15,217 nucleotides of DNA from DAOTVD01 sp034437075 (GTDB lineage Bacteria; Chloroflexota; Anaerolineae; Aggregatilineales; J027). Shown piece after piece: positions 1 to 7,627 of the stretch. The notes beneath the pieces were generated by a model. It was not told where the DNA came from. It worked only from the letters and a program-made list of their open reading frames with translations, and did not search any database. The translations under genes were made by a program, and so were the position numbers. The stretch's first letter is position 1; each line of letters starts with the position of its first letter. Where the stretch lies: the NCBI GenBank assembly GCA_034437075.1, contig DAOTVD010000236.1, positions 1-15,217 on the forward strand, written 5' to 3'.

Positions 1-468
1 TCCTGGTTCCACATCGGGTTAGCCGCGATTTTATCGAAGCGTTGCAGGCTGCCATCGTCCTGGGTGAAGCGCGGCGCGCGCATGGTGTTGCCCTGCACGA
101 TGGTCGCGCGCATGTCGTGGATGAAGGCGTTCATCTTGGCGGCGGCGACATTATCGCCTTGCAATTCCTGCCCAAAGAGGCGGATGGGGTTCGGGTTGTC
201 GTCGGGGCTGATGGACAGTTCAAAACAAACACAAATGTTTTTTCTGCCAAAACCGAGGGCTTAAGCCCTCGGTTTTATACGGATTTGTTTTGCGTTCTCC
301 ATGAGTTCGTGCGGTTCCTTGCCCAGGGATGCCACCAGCTTTTCGCGGTAGCGCAGTTCGGTCTTGATGAGCAAGCCTGCGCTGCCTGCGGTGGGGTCGT
401 AGATATGTTCGCCGGGTTGGGCGTCCAGGATGTGCGCAATCAGGAAGCCGACGTTCTTCCCTGAAGGC
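1..468 (-). pseudogene. hsdM: Type I restriction-modification methylase (HsdM) fragment, interrupted
   Basis: Minus-strand reading gives the core of an N6-adenine DNA methylase of a type I restriction system. The part at about 297-465 includes the AdoMet-binding motif I (DPTAGSAGLLI). The part at 1-221 includes IRLFGQEL, AKMNAFIHDM and the catalytic motif IV (ANPMW). The gene runs off the left edge, so its 3' part is not visible. Two lesions are seen. The 5' end, which normally encodes the helical N-terminal domain and the start, is missing and replaced near 455-470 by IS256 sequence in another frame. A palindromic insert at about 222-291 adds an in-frame TAA at 261-263. Both halves remain in one frame, and removing 69 bases would restore ENA-ELSISPDDN. 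No hsdS or hsdR is visible in the window. Family assignment is firm; non-function is inferred from the truncation and the stop. Confidence 0.85.
222..291. repeat. Small palindromic insertion (MITE- or REP-like) inside hsdM
   Basis: The ends are AAAACAAA (222-229) and TTTGTTTT (284-291). The centre, 249-276, is a perfect 28-bp palindrome with half-site AAAACCGAGGGCTT. The stretch interrupts hsdM between codons that otherwise read as continuous methylase sequence, so it is an insertion. About 69 bases are added, which keeps the frame but places a TAA (261-263, minus strand) at the palindrome centre. It encodes nothing recognisable. It could be a small non-autonomous element, a dispersed palindromic repeat, or a relocated terminator hairpin. 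Confidence 0.7.
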
Positions 469-858
469 ACGTTCGATAACACCCTGGACGAGCTTGTCCG
501 CCACGCCGCGAGTGGGGGCTGACCAGATGGTATTGACCACCCGCTTGATATCAGGCTGAACGGTCTTGGGAACTTTGTCCAAGATATTTCGCGTTTTATG
601 AACTCGGATTTCACCTTCAGCACTGCGAATTCGACCCGACTTATAGCCATTACGATATCCACTCGCTTCAGGTTGTCGCTCGTAGCGTTCCCGTCCCAGA
701 TAATCTGACACTTCCTGCTCCAACACTTGTTGAACCACCATCTGGGCGGCCAGCTTCAGAAACTGACTGGCGGGCAGATCAGCTTCGGCATAGCCTTGGC
801 TCAACATCTCATGTAATCCTTGCCGTAACTTCTGACTTGGTGCTATTCTTTGACTCAT
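466..858 (-). pseudogene. IS256-family transposase remnant with internal deletion
   Basis: The protein starts at 858 with a purine-rich GGAGA about 8 bases upstream (minus strand). Residues 1-86 match the IS256 N-terminal region, including YLGRERYERQPEASGYRNGY and a GRIRSAEGEIRV strand. Residues 87-131 (HKTRNILDKVPKTVQPDIK onward) match a region that lies far downstream in complete IS256 transposases, after the first catalytic aspartates. The join falls near 600/601, so a large internal piece carrying much of the DDE core is gone. After about residue 131 the IS sequence stops and hsdM sequence begins in another frame, so the C-terminus is also lost. A single open frame runs on to 220, but it is a fusion artefact. 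The protein cannot be an active transposase; the remnant marks a rearrangement point. Confidence 0.8.
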
Positions 859-960
859 GGCGTGGTCTCCATTTTTGATTTTTTCCTTTCAATAATGGTA
901 GCTCACGCCCTTCCGTTTTTACAGAAGTTTACTGACATCACCATAGGTTAGCTGACGGAC
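859..960 (-). mobile_element. Probable IS256-type end upstream of the transposase remnant
   Basis: On the minus strand, the stretch upstream of the transposase start contains GTAAACTTCTGTAAAAACGG (complement of 913-932). This resembles IS256-type terminal inverted repeats, which often carry GTAAACTT-like sequence. The opposite end of the element is not in the window, so an inverted match cannot be verified and the exact boundary is unknown. Confidence 0.35.
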
Positions 961-1026
961 ATGCTCTGTCAAACGAACACGCCGCCCAATGCAGAAAACC
1001 CAAACATAAAGCAATGCGACGACACA

Positions 1027-1070
1027 GGCGCCCCCTTTCCCACATATTGGCAGGATACATGAGGGGCGCC
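1027..1070. repeat. Inverted repeat 3' of the large surface-protein gene
   Basis: GGCGCCCC (1027-1034) pairs with GGGGCGCC (1063-1070) across a 28-base loop, starting 25 bases beyond the stop of the 1211-residue gene. It lacks a T-tract on the minus strand, so it is at best a weak or Rho-assisted terminator or an mRNA 3'-end structure. The rest of 961-1094 shows no gene. Confidence 0.3.
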
Positions 1071-1094
1071 AGGGACGAGGCGTTACTTTTCAGG

Positions 1095-4000
1095 CTACCA
1101 GCGAATGTTCGAGACGTTCAGGTTTTCGAGGCGGAGCAAGGGCGCGAAATTCCCGCCCGCATCGCCGCCATAGTAGATAACCGCACCATCATCAAAGCCC
1201 ATGAAGCCCTGGCCGGGGCCAGGCGCCGGATTCTGAGGCCCAGTAACCGTGGTATTGATCGCTTCCAGACCGCTGATGTCATAACGATAGATCGACTGCG
1301 TGCCATCGCCGTTTGCACATGCGAAGAACAGCGTCAGCGAGTCCGCGCCGAAGGTAGGCGCTTCGCAATGTTGATCGGTGGGTTGTTGGGTGATGGCCTG
1401 CGCCGTTGTGGGTAAACCAACTTGCATAACATGAATATTGCGCGTGCCGTTTGTTCCGGCTTGCACGAAGGCCAGATGGCGCCCATTTGGCGCATAAACC
1501 CCCGCTTGTGCCTCCGGGAAGACCAATTCTGGCGGTGGGATGTTGCTTGGTGTCGCCACCGAAACGCGATACAAACCGGGGATGCCGTCCGCATTAATCA
1601 ACGTGACCAACACGGCGGCCCCATCTGGCGACCACACAGGCGGGCTATCGGCCACCGTCAGGTTAGCATCGTCGCTGAATAGCGTCAGCGAAGCACTATT
1701 TTCTATATTGAATACGCGCAGACTACGATTCCCGGCGGCATCTTGCGCGATGAACAACACGAGTAAGGTGTTGGGGGCCAGCGTGGGGTAAAGCAAGCGC
1801 TCATCAGCACTCCCCTCAATCAGGGCCACGGGCTGGCTATCTTTGAGCATATACAGGCTGGATACCGTGCCGTCGGGGCTACTGGCCTGAAAGACCGCGC
1901 TCACGGTCGAGCCATCGCCGAAGGCTTGCAACAGGCCAAAGCTCAATTGCTCTTGCGAAACGCCTGCATTGGCCAAGCTGGCCCGCGTTGTTTGGCGATT
2001 AATAGCGCTCGGATTGGTCGTGGTTGGTTGGGCGTTCGGGTTACCCGCGTTGCCCGCCGGGGGTTGGTTGGCCGTGCTCGCCGCTTGGGCTGGGGGGGCA
2101 GCGGCAGCCTCCGTCGCGGGTTGTTCACCACCAGGGCCAACCCCCATCGGAATCGTGTTGTTGACGTTGAAGGTCGTGGTGCTGGTGGCGGTGCCATCAC
2201 TGGCGATGACGGTGACAATCGCCGTGCCAGGGTTAACGCCGCCGGTCACGGTCAATACGTCCCCCGCCAAGGACACGGTGCCAACCAAGTTATCGGAAAT
2301 TGTGGCGTTGAGCAGCACCAAATCACCTTCGGGGTCGCTCGTCACGACGTTGATGTTGACAGGGCTTCCGGTCGTGGTTTCCTGAGCAGGCAGGGCTTGA
2401 ATCGTCGGCGGATTATTGCCCGAGGCGGGTATAAAGACCGTCACCATAAAGGCCGTCGAAATGGGTGCGTTCACGCCATCAGAAATGGTGACGGTGATAA
2501 CCGCCTGGCCTTGTGCCACCCCGACAATGGTCAGTAATGGCCCGGTGTTGGTCACGGCGGCAATAGCCGGATTATCACTATTGACCGTATAGATTAGCGG
2601 CAAGGTGTCAGTCGTAGCGGGGACGCCGACATTGATGATTTCGCCCAGGGCGATGTTTTGATCTGGCAGCGGCACGGGCCCGACTGGGCTCACGCCGCCA
2701 TCCGGCGCGACGGGCTCCGCTGCGGCGTCAGGCGATCCGCCAGGCAGCGGGGGGTCAGCCCCCGCAGGCGGTGCCACCGGGCCAGTGCCGAAGGTGCAGC
2801 CATTGGTCGTATAGACGAAGAAGTCAGTCGGACAAGCGTCTTCGCTATCGAGCACCCCATCGCCATCGGTATCGGCCAAAGGCGGCGGAGCGGGCAGCGC
2901 GGCGCAGAAGCTCGCGTCATCGGCGGGGCGCGTGAGCACCGTCAGCGCTACGAGCCAATCGGTTGCGGCGGTGATGGTTGTGCCATCCGCCAGCGTGATG
3001 GTATCGCCCGCTGGGCTGAAGCAAGACGGCCCAGCCACCCAGGGCAGGGTTTCCGTTTGCAGATATTGGCGTACTGTCTGGCAGGGGTTGGGGCTGTTGA
3101 GGATGACAAAGAGTTGGGAAAGCGTCAATTCGTTGCTCAGGGTTTGTAAACCACTCGCGAAGCCCTCGATACAATCCGCTGCGCTGGCCGGCAATAGGCT
3201 TCGGATGCGCGGGTCGGCTTGCAGCAGAGTGAGGTTTTCGGGCGTCACAAAGGGCGGGTTACACAATTCGTCAATGGTCAACAAAGAGAGCATGCGTTGC
3301 AGGCTGGTCTCCATGAGCATGAGCTCACGCATGGTCAGCACGACCTCTGGCAAGCTGGCGCCACATCGGTTCACCATCATGCTGATGAATTCTTGCTGCA
3401 CGGGGGTGAAGTTCGCGCCAAACTGAAACGCGGCGACATAGGTGCAGGGCGCGGCCAATACCTCGGCCTCGCTGATGTTCTGGTTCAGAATCGCCGTGCG
3501 GATGGTTGCGGCGCGTTCGGGCGAGGGCGTGGGTAGGCACATGGCAATCGCCGCGTCGATGACGGCTACGGATGCCGTTTGCGCGACGGGAAAAGGCAAG
3601 GGCCCGATGAAGTCACGCATTGGCGCCGGGCGGCCCAGGCCCCCTAGAGCGGCGATGAACTCGGGTGGCAAGATTTGCTGGGCAATCGACTCGGCCAACG
3701 CGCAGGCATTATCCGGCGTCATGACGCCATCCAGCGCCGCCCACGCGCCGGGGTTCAGGCCCTGAAGCGTATCCATCATAGCAACCAACGCGGGCATCAC
3801 AGTCGGGCAGTTCTGCAAGATCGCGTCCGCATTGGCCTGGGAGAGCGCAGGGCCTGCCCCACCAAAGACCAGATTGCCCAATATGGTTTGTGCGTGTGTA
3901 CAGGGGTCGGCGTGCCCACCATGGATGATGTCCATTTGCACAAAAATGGGCAACACAGTCGCATCTTCCAGAATATCAGGGCAAGCACCTAAGGTCACGC

Positions 4001-4730
4001 TCATATCCTGTTCAGAGGATGCCAAAATCGCGCCTGTAGTAGCCGGGGGAGCTTCTTCGGCATTGTTAGCGGGGGGCGGGTTATTGCTCTGCGGCACAGA
4101 TGTAGCGGTCGGTTGATTATTGTTGGCGGGGGCGGGCGTTGGCGTGGCGGTGGGCGCGTCGTCTACTGGACAGCCGCCATTCTCGCGTGGGCCAAACTGA
4201 TCGGGACAATCATCATATTGGGTCGTCAGGCCATCACCGTCGGCGTCTGGGCAACCGTTCCACTCTGGGATGCCCGCATCATCGGGGCACAGGTCTTCGG
4301 TATCGGGCACGGTATCACCGTCTCGGTCGGCGCCAGGCTGAGGAGGTGCGGCTTCTTCAGTAGCCTGTTGGGGCGGGCAACCATTCTCCGAATTCGGCGC
4401 GGGTTGCTGCGGGCAATCGTCAAACGGGTCATGGAAACCGTCGCCATCGCTATCGGGCGGACAGCCGTTGTTGGCTACCAAACCGGGCGTTTCGAGGCAT
4501 TCGTCGGTCGCATCCGGCACCGTATCGCCATCTTGATCGGGCTGGGCTTGTTGCTGCTGGGGCGGGCAACCATTGGTCGAGGTCGGTGGCCCGGCTTGTT
4601 GCGGGCAAGCATCTTCACCATCGGGGAAGCCATCTCCATCGGAGTCAGGGAGGACTTGAGCAAATGTAACCATGCCTGCCATTAGCAAGAGCAGGCCCAA
4701 CGAGAGTAGGATGAGGTTTTTAGAGGTCAT
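1095..4730 (-). CDS. Large secreted multidomain protein: TSP3 repeats, Cys-pair domain, Ig-like domains, TolB-like propeller
   Basis: The 1211-residue protein begins with a signal peptide (hydrophobic residues about 5-24, ending near TFAQ). Residues 27-190 hold five thrombospondin type 3 calcium-binding repeats (DSDGDGFPDGEDACP type, each closed by NGC). A PTATPTP/NNQPPP linker follows at about 191-235. Residues 245-615 form an alpha-helical domain I do not recognise, with twelve cysteines. A sixth TSP3 repeat is at 618-646 (DTDGDGVLDSEDACP). Two Ig/cadherin-like domains span about 690-766 and 772-858; the second has the NNPPTI and SDPEGD signatures. An Ala/Pro/Asn/Thr linker (860-910) leads to a propeller-like C-terminal domain (about 925-1211) with PD40-type blades such as PVWSPDGAAVLVT and YAPNGRHLAFV. 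Family knowledge suggests an extracellular, calcium-stabilised adhesion or binding protein; no catalytic site is seen. The start is set by the signal peptide, as the ribosome site is weak. It appears monocistronic. Confidence 0.88.
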   Translation of the reverse strand: MTSKNLILLSLGLLLLMAGMVTFAQVLPDSDGDGFPDGEDACPQQAGPPTSTNGCPPQQQQAQPDQDGDTVPDATDECLETPGLVANNGCPPDSDGDGFHDPFDDCPQQPAPNSENGCPPQQATEEAAPPQPGADRDGDTVPDTEDLCPDDAGIPEWNGCPDADGDGLTTQYDDCPDQFGPRENGGCPVDDAPTATPTPAPANNNQPTATSVPQSNNPPPANNAEEAPPATTGAILASSEQDMSVTLGACPDILEDATVLPIFVQMDIIHGGHADPCTHAQTILGNLVFGGAGPALSQANADAILQNCPTVMPALVAMMDTLQGLNPGAWAALDGVMTPDNACALAESIAQQILPPEFIAALGGLGRPAPMRDFIGPLPFPVAQTASVAVIDAAIAMCLPTPSPERAATIRTAILNQNISEAEVLAAPCTYVAAFQFGANFTPVQQEFISMMVNRCGASLPEVVLTMRELMLMETSLQRMLSLLTIDELCNPPFVTPENLTLLQADPRIRSLLPASAADCIEGFASGLQTLSNELTLSQLFVILNSPNPCQTVRQYLQTETLPWVAGPSCFSPAGDTITLADGTTITAATDWLVALTVLTRPADDASFCAALPAPPPLADTDGDGVLDSEDACPTDFFVYTTNGCTFGTGPVAPPAGADPPLPGGSPDAAAEPVAPDGGVSPVGPVPLPDQNIALGEIINVGVPATTDTLPLIYTVNSDNPAIAAVTNTGPLLTIVGVAQGQAVITVTISDGVNAPISTAFMVTVFIPASGNNPPTIQALPAQETTTGSPVNINVVTSDPEGDLVLLNATISDNLVGTVSLAGDVLTVTGGVNPGTAIVTVIASDGTATSTTTFNVNNTIPMGVGPGGEQPATEAAAAPPAQAASTANQPPAGNAGNPNAQPTTTNPSAINRQTTRASLANAGVSQEQLSFGLLQAFGDGSTVSAVFQASSPDGTVSSLYMLKDSQPVALIEGSADERLLYPTLAPNTLLVLFIAQDAAGNRSLRVFNIENSASLTLFSDDANLTVADSPPVWSPDGAAVLVTLINADGIPGLYRVSVATPSNIPPPELVFPEAQAGVYAPNGRHLAFVQAGTNGTRNIHVMQVGLPTTAQAITQQPTDQHCEAPTFGADSLTLFFACANGDGTQSIYRYDISGLEAINTTVTGPQNPAPGPGQGFMGFDDGAVIYYGGDAGGNFAPLLRLENLNVSNIRW
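2886..3998 (-). other. Unrecognised domain with six cysteine pairs (residues about 245-615)
   Basis: Within the large surface protein, cysteines fall at residues 250, 277, 308, 343, 398, 429, 456, 490, 520, 550, 570 and 609. They form six successive pairs spaced 27, 35, 31, 34, 30 and 39 residues apart. The context alternates: one type sits in a helix as in LQNCPTVMPAL or VNRCGASLPEVV, the other follows a turn as in DNACALAESI, AAPCTYVAAF or PNPCQTVRQYL. This suggests degenerate helical repeats of about 60 residues, each perhaps closed by one disulfide in an exported protein. I do not recognise the family. Confidence 0.5.
4161..4652 (-). repeat. Five coding TSP3 repeats
   Basis: This is the DNA encoding residues 27-190 of the large surface protein. 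The repeated unit reads D-x-D-G-D-x-x-x-D-x-x-D-x-C-P, then NGCP after 10-20 residues. The repeats are separated by Gln/Pro-rich spacers. The aspartate ladders are the calcium ligands in thrombospondin-type modules. The units have diverged in DNA sequence, so they are old protein repeats and not a recent tandem duplication. Confidence 0.8.
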
Positions 4731-5111
4731 GAAATGTCACTTCGCCATGGTTAACCTACGGAATGTCGCGTGCGGCTCTGCCAGACCGACCCCAAGCAAC
4801 AAGGCTGCGTTTCAAACAAACCGGGTTGTGCTACAGGGGGTGCACCAGCGAGTCTACGCCCGACAGTCGCAGTATACTATAAGCACAATTTGAAGGCTAC
4901 TTAGCTTGGTCATGGCCCTAGGACACTGACATCCGTTTGGTTTTATATTTATTACGTATAAGCTTAGTATTTTCGGAATCGAGGAGTAGGCTATCCCAGA
5001 TTGCGAGGGATTGAAAACAAGCGGTTATGTGTGCTCTTGAGCATTTAGCCGCGCCTGGATTTTGGCTCTAGCTTGTCTAGTGTCATGGCGTCTTGCTCGT
5101 AAACTGTCAAC
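4731..5111. other. Intergenic stretch upstream of the surface-protein gene
   Basis: No gene is supported here. On the minus strand a TATACT hexamer lies inside the palindrome-like AGTATACT near 4871-4878 and could be a -10 element for the large surface-protein gene, but I see no good -35 at the right distance. The stretch 4935-4975 is AT-rich. Nothing else is recognisable. Confidence 0.4.
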
Positions 5112-5138
5112 AAAAAAGGGGCCACGCTACGCAGCCCC
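5112..5138 (-). terminator. Rho-independent terminator after the IS1-like fusion ORF
   Basis: Read on the minus strand, GGGGCTGCG pairs with a complementary arm ending GTGGCCCC (5118-5138, two wobble pairs, three-base loop). A run of six Ts follows immediately (5117-5112). It begins 17 bases after the stop at 5155. It is the strongest intrinsic terminator in the minus-strand half and probably belonged to the gene whose 3' end is preserved in the fusion ORF. Confidence 0.8.
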
Positions 5139-5154
5139 GCGAAAAAATGTTAGC

Positions 5155-5733
5155 CTACGCGCTTCGTAACCTCCGCCGCCTGAGCAACATCACACATACA
5201 AAGCTTGATCCGGCAACCCCGGCCAGCCATGCCCAATCATTTTGAGCGGCCAATGCCCGAATTAAGTGCTTATCCCGTTTGGTGCTGACCACGCCACCGC
5301 GCCATAAGCGCGTAGAAACCATCAGCGCCATGGCCATCCAGAGGGTGCCTTTCTGTGTTTTGACTTTGATCTCATCAGCTTGCACCTGTTGCAGATCAAG
5401 CTGGCTGTTGCCAACAACGTGCTTGTGTATGGCTTGACAATAATCGCCGGCCTTCAACTGCCAACGGCGTACCGTGCGCTCATCCAGTCCAAATGCCATG
5501 ACACTCGCCTGCACCGGACACACAAAGGCTAACAACGTGACGACGATCACAAAAACATTCACCGCATGCTTGATGCCAAACATCGCCGTACCCTTACGAA
5601 TGCTAAAGGTCTTGCCACAGGTTCGACATCTACAGCGTTGCTCTTTTTGACTGTGGACACCGCTATTGCCTTCTCCCACTTTGCCCCTATCTGGGCAATG
5701 CTCATTCGGGCAAAATTCCTGCTCGGGGTTCAT
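5155..5733 (-). pseudogene. IS1-like transposase remnant fused to a membrane-anchor-like tail
   Basis: The 192-residue ORF starts at 5733 with GGGAG about 9 bases upstream. Residues 8-39 form a Cys-rich zinc-finger-like element (C8, C13, C34, C36, C39), followed by a helix-turn-helix around ASVMAFGLDERTVRRWQLKA (77-96) and the beginning of an IS1-type DDE domain (QADEIKVKTQKGTLWMAMAL, with D120). The frame loses transposase similarity at about residue 160, well before the second and third catalytic residues, so the gene is truncated. The last ~30 residues (DWAWLAGVAGSSFVCVMLL then RRRR) look like a C-terminal transmembrane segment plus basic stop-transfer tail of a surface protein. I infer a deletion that joined the transposase 5' part to the 3' end of another gene. 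Alternatively the tail may be chance out-of-frame sequence. Confidence 0.65.
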
Positions 5734-5770
5734 GGCTTCTCACTCCCTGTTTTTCGCAAAATAAGTGTGT

Positions 5771-5790
5771 AAGCCAACCCCTTTTTTGGC
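5771..5790. repeat. Short inverted repeat upstream of the IS1-like remnant
   Basis: AGCCAA and TTGGCT flank CCCCTTTT at about 5771-5790. On the minus strand this lies roughly 40 bases before the remnant's start, where an IS end would be expected. It may be part of the element's terminal sequence. The partner end is missing, so this is tentative. Confidence 0.25.
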
Positions 5791-5864
5791 TAGACCACGT
5801 TATTCTGTGGCGCTACCGACCGCCCAGGTAGACGGATAATTAAGGTATTGTTCAAAAAAACGGG

Positions 5865-7349
5865 TTATCCAAAACGCCGACCTACCGCAACGCGGGAGTT
5901 CAGCATTTCTTCCAGTTCGCGGTTGCCATTCACAACGACCATGTCCATATAGACATTCGTCCAACGGCGAGCAACTTGAGCGTTCATGAAATCCACCAAA
6001 TCGGGATTTGTAATGACCGTGACGGCTAGCGAGGTTTGGGTCGGCATCAGGTTAATGAACTCGTAGATCGTCATGACAGTGGGACGAAAGCGGTCACAAT
6101 AAACGCGGCACACGTTGAAAAACATGTCTTCGTCAAAACCCGGCGCCAGAATGATGAAGTGATGCTCCGGCGTGCCATGAACGGGGCCCGGCCCCGGTGG
6201 TGTAATGACAACATCTGGTTGTCGGATGTCGGGCCGAGCGCTACCTGGCCCCATTACTGCCTCTGAAACAATCGGCTTGCGCGGCGGGGCATGCTGACTA
6301 AACAGATCGGTGGCAGGCATACGCCCCCCATAACGCGGATGACTGTAATAGTAGTCCCATTTCCAGAGTGCGACCCCCCAAAACCAGGGCGGCGTTTGTG
6401 TGGCGGAAAAATCAAACATGGCGGTTGTGGCATGCGCGTGGCTTTCCCAGGTGAAACCAGGGTAGCGGATATCCAACTGCTTGAGTGTGCCGCGTTCTGG
6501 CTGCGGCCATAATCCGCCTTCGGTGCCCACCACTGGGACCATATTGACCCCAAACATCTCGCCCAGGCGATCTAACCAGGCGATCCCACAAGCATACAAG
6601 CCATGCACATCCCCCTGAGGCGACAACGGCGTTTCGCCCCATACGGTGCGGCCCGGGTCGCTCGCCTGGCAAATCGGATCATAGGGATATTCAAAATGCC
6701 AGCCGGGTTCGGCGTAATTTTGCATTTCGGGTGGCCGGGCAGATAAGGGGCCTCCGCCAGGCATTTCCTGGTAAAAATGATTGAGGATGTAGGGATGTGT
6801 ACCCAACCAGAAGCCATTGTCCAACACTTGCACAAAGCGCTGATAATGCCGTTCGAACATATACAGCAATAATTGATTGATCCAGGTGGTGGTATTCTCC
6901 CACCCCCCGCCAGCTTCCGACAGCGGAATAAAACCAGGGTATCCGCCATTATCGATAATGAATTCGGCCCAATCCAACCAATTATCACAAATAGGCCGAA
7001 TGACACCATCGGTGTTCATGGGGTCGTAATTGGCCCCTGGGGGCCATTCGAGGGATAGGTTGGGTTCATTATAAATTTCGAACCATTTGATGCCCGCGCG
7101 CAAATAATCCAAAAATTGCTGGCGCATGTCGTTATCGATTGGCACGCCGCTATGCTCGGGACGATAGATGCGGATGATGGGGGTGATATTGCGTTCTTGA
7201 GCCTCCACCGCGAAATTAACATACTCGGCCCCCAAGCCCACGAGCTTGGCCCAGCCCATGTTTTGTTCAATGAGGGTATTCATATCCATAGGGCCTTGGT
7301 TGTGCATGCCTCGCGGATTGCCGGACCATAGGTATTCATCTAAGCGCAT
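5865..7349 (-). CDS. Glycoside-hydrolase-like (beta/alpha)8-barrel protein
   Basis: The 494-residue protein resembles clan GH-A barrels. A strand ends in WFEIYNEPNL (89-98), where N94-E95 matches the conserved Asn-Glu with the acid/base glutamate. VPVVGTEGGLW (271-281) places E277 as the likely nucleophile. Conserved aromatic positions such as WFWGVALWKWDYY (322-334) fit the late barrel strands. A glycine/proline linker (about 378-394) leads to an unrecognised C-terminal alpha/beta domain (395-494). The start at 7349 has AGAGG about 6 bases upstream. No signal peptide is present, so it is probably cytoplasmic, or part of a phage-like or otherwise non-Sec system. Substrate and GH family cannot be named. 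It stands alone on its strand, and a T7 run follows shortly after the stop without a clear hairpin. An inactive binding relative is possible, but both glutamates are present. Confidence 0.7.
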   Translation of the reverse strand: MRLDEYLWSGNPRGMHNQGPMDMNTLIEQNMGWAKLVGLGAEYVNFAVEAQERNITPIIRIYRPEHSGVPIDNDMRQQFLDYLRAGIKWFEIYNEPNLSLEWPPGANYDPMNTDGVIRPICDNWLDWAEFIIDNGGYPGFIPLSEAGGGWENTTTWINQLLLYMFERHYQRFVQVLDNGFWLGTHPYILNHFYQEMPGGGPLSARPPEMQNYAEPGWHFEYPYDPICQASDPGRTVWGETPLSPQGDVHGLYACGIAWLDRLGEMFGVNMVPVVGTEGGLWPQPERGTLKQLDIRYPGFTWESHAHATTAMFDFSATQTPPWFWGVALWKWDYYYSHPRYGGRMPATDLFSQHAPPRKPIVSEAVMGPGSARPDIRQPDVVITPPGPGPVHGTPEHHFIILAPGFDEDMFFNVCRVYCDRFRPTVMTIYEFINLMPTQTSLAVTVITNPDLVDFMNAQVARRWTNVYMDMVVVNGNRELEEMLNSRVAVGRRFG

Positions 7350-7627
7350 ATCGATCCTCTCTTATATCATCGCATGTGAGGCTCTACTAGAAACGGGGGT
7401 TTTGCAATCCACGCCGCATAGCAAGCTAGGGTGTTCTAGCCGATTTTAACATGCCTCCTTGGGGCTCAACCAAGCCGCTAGCACGTTTGTCTGGCGCCTA
7501 GCTTGGGGTAAAGCCTGCCCACAATGTACCACACTTTGCACAAGACGTTGACGCCTCGTGTTTGAAAGCAGCGTTTAACGTATACTGAGAATACATTTCG
7601 TCCATCTTTGCTAAAAAGGAAGCTGTA
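7350..7627. other. Divergent intergenic region
   Basis: This separates the minus-strand barrel protein from the plus-strand serine hydrolase. A TATACT hexamer at about 7578-7583 (plus) is a candidate -10 for the hydrolase, but the -35 is poor (a TTGACG lies too far upstream). A small inverted repeat GCTAG/CTAGC occurs at 7425-7440. No gene is supported. Confidence 0.4.

Noticed and set aside
220..858. A single intact 212-residue transposase gene
   Set aside because: Only residues 1-131 are IS256-like, with a core deletion at 86/87; the rest is hsdM and palindromic sequence read in the wrong frame.
1..960. A functional type I restriction-modification system
   Set aside because: Only a truncated and interrupted hsdM piece is visible; no hsdS or hsdR is in the window.
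4161..4652. CRISPR-like or tandem DNA repeat array
   Set aside because: The repeats are coding TSP3 modules with diverged DNA and variable spacing, not identical repeats with unique spacers.
1926..4685. Long plus-strand open frames opposite the surface-protein gene
   Set aside because: They are antisense shadows of a compositionally biased gene and show no domain signal or ribosome sites.
5155..5790. A complete IS1-like element
   Set aside because: The transposase stops before the later catalytic residues and no second terminal repeat is found.
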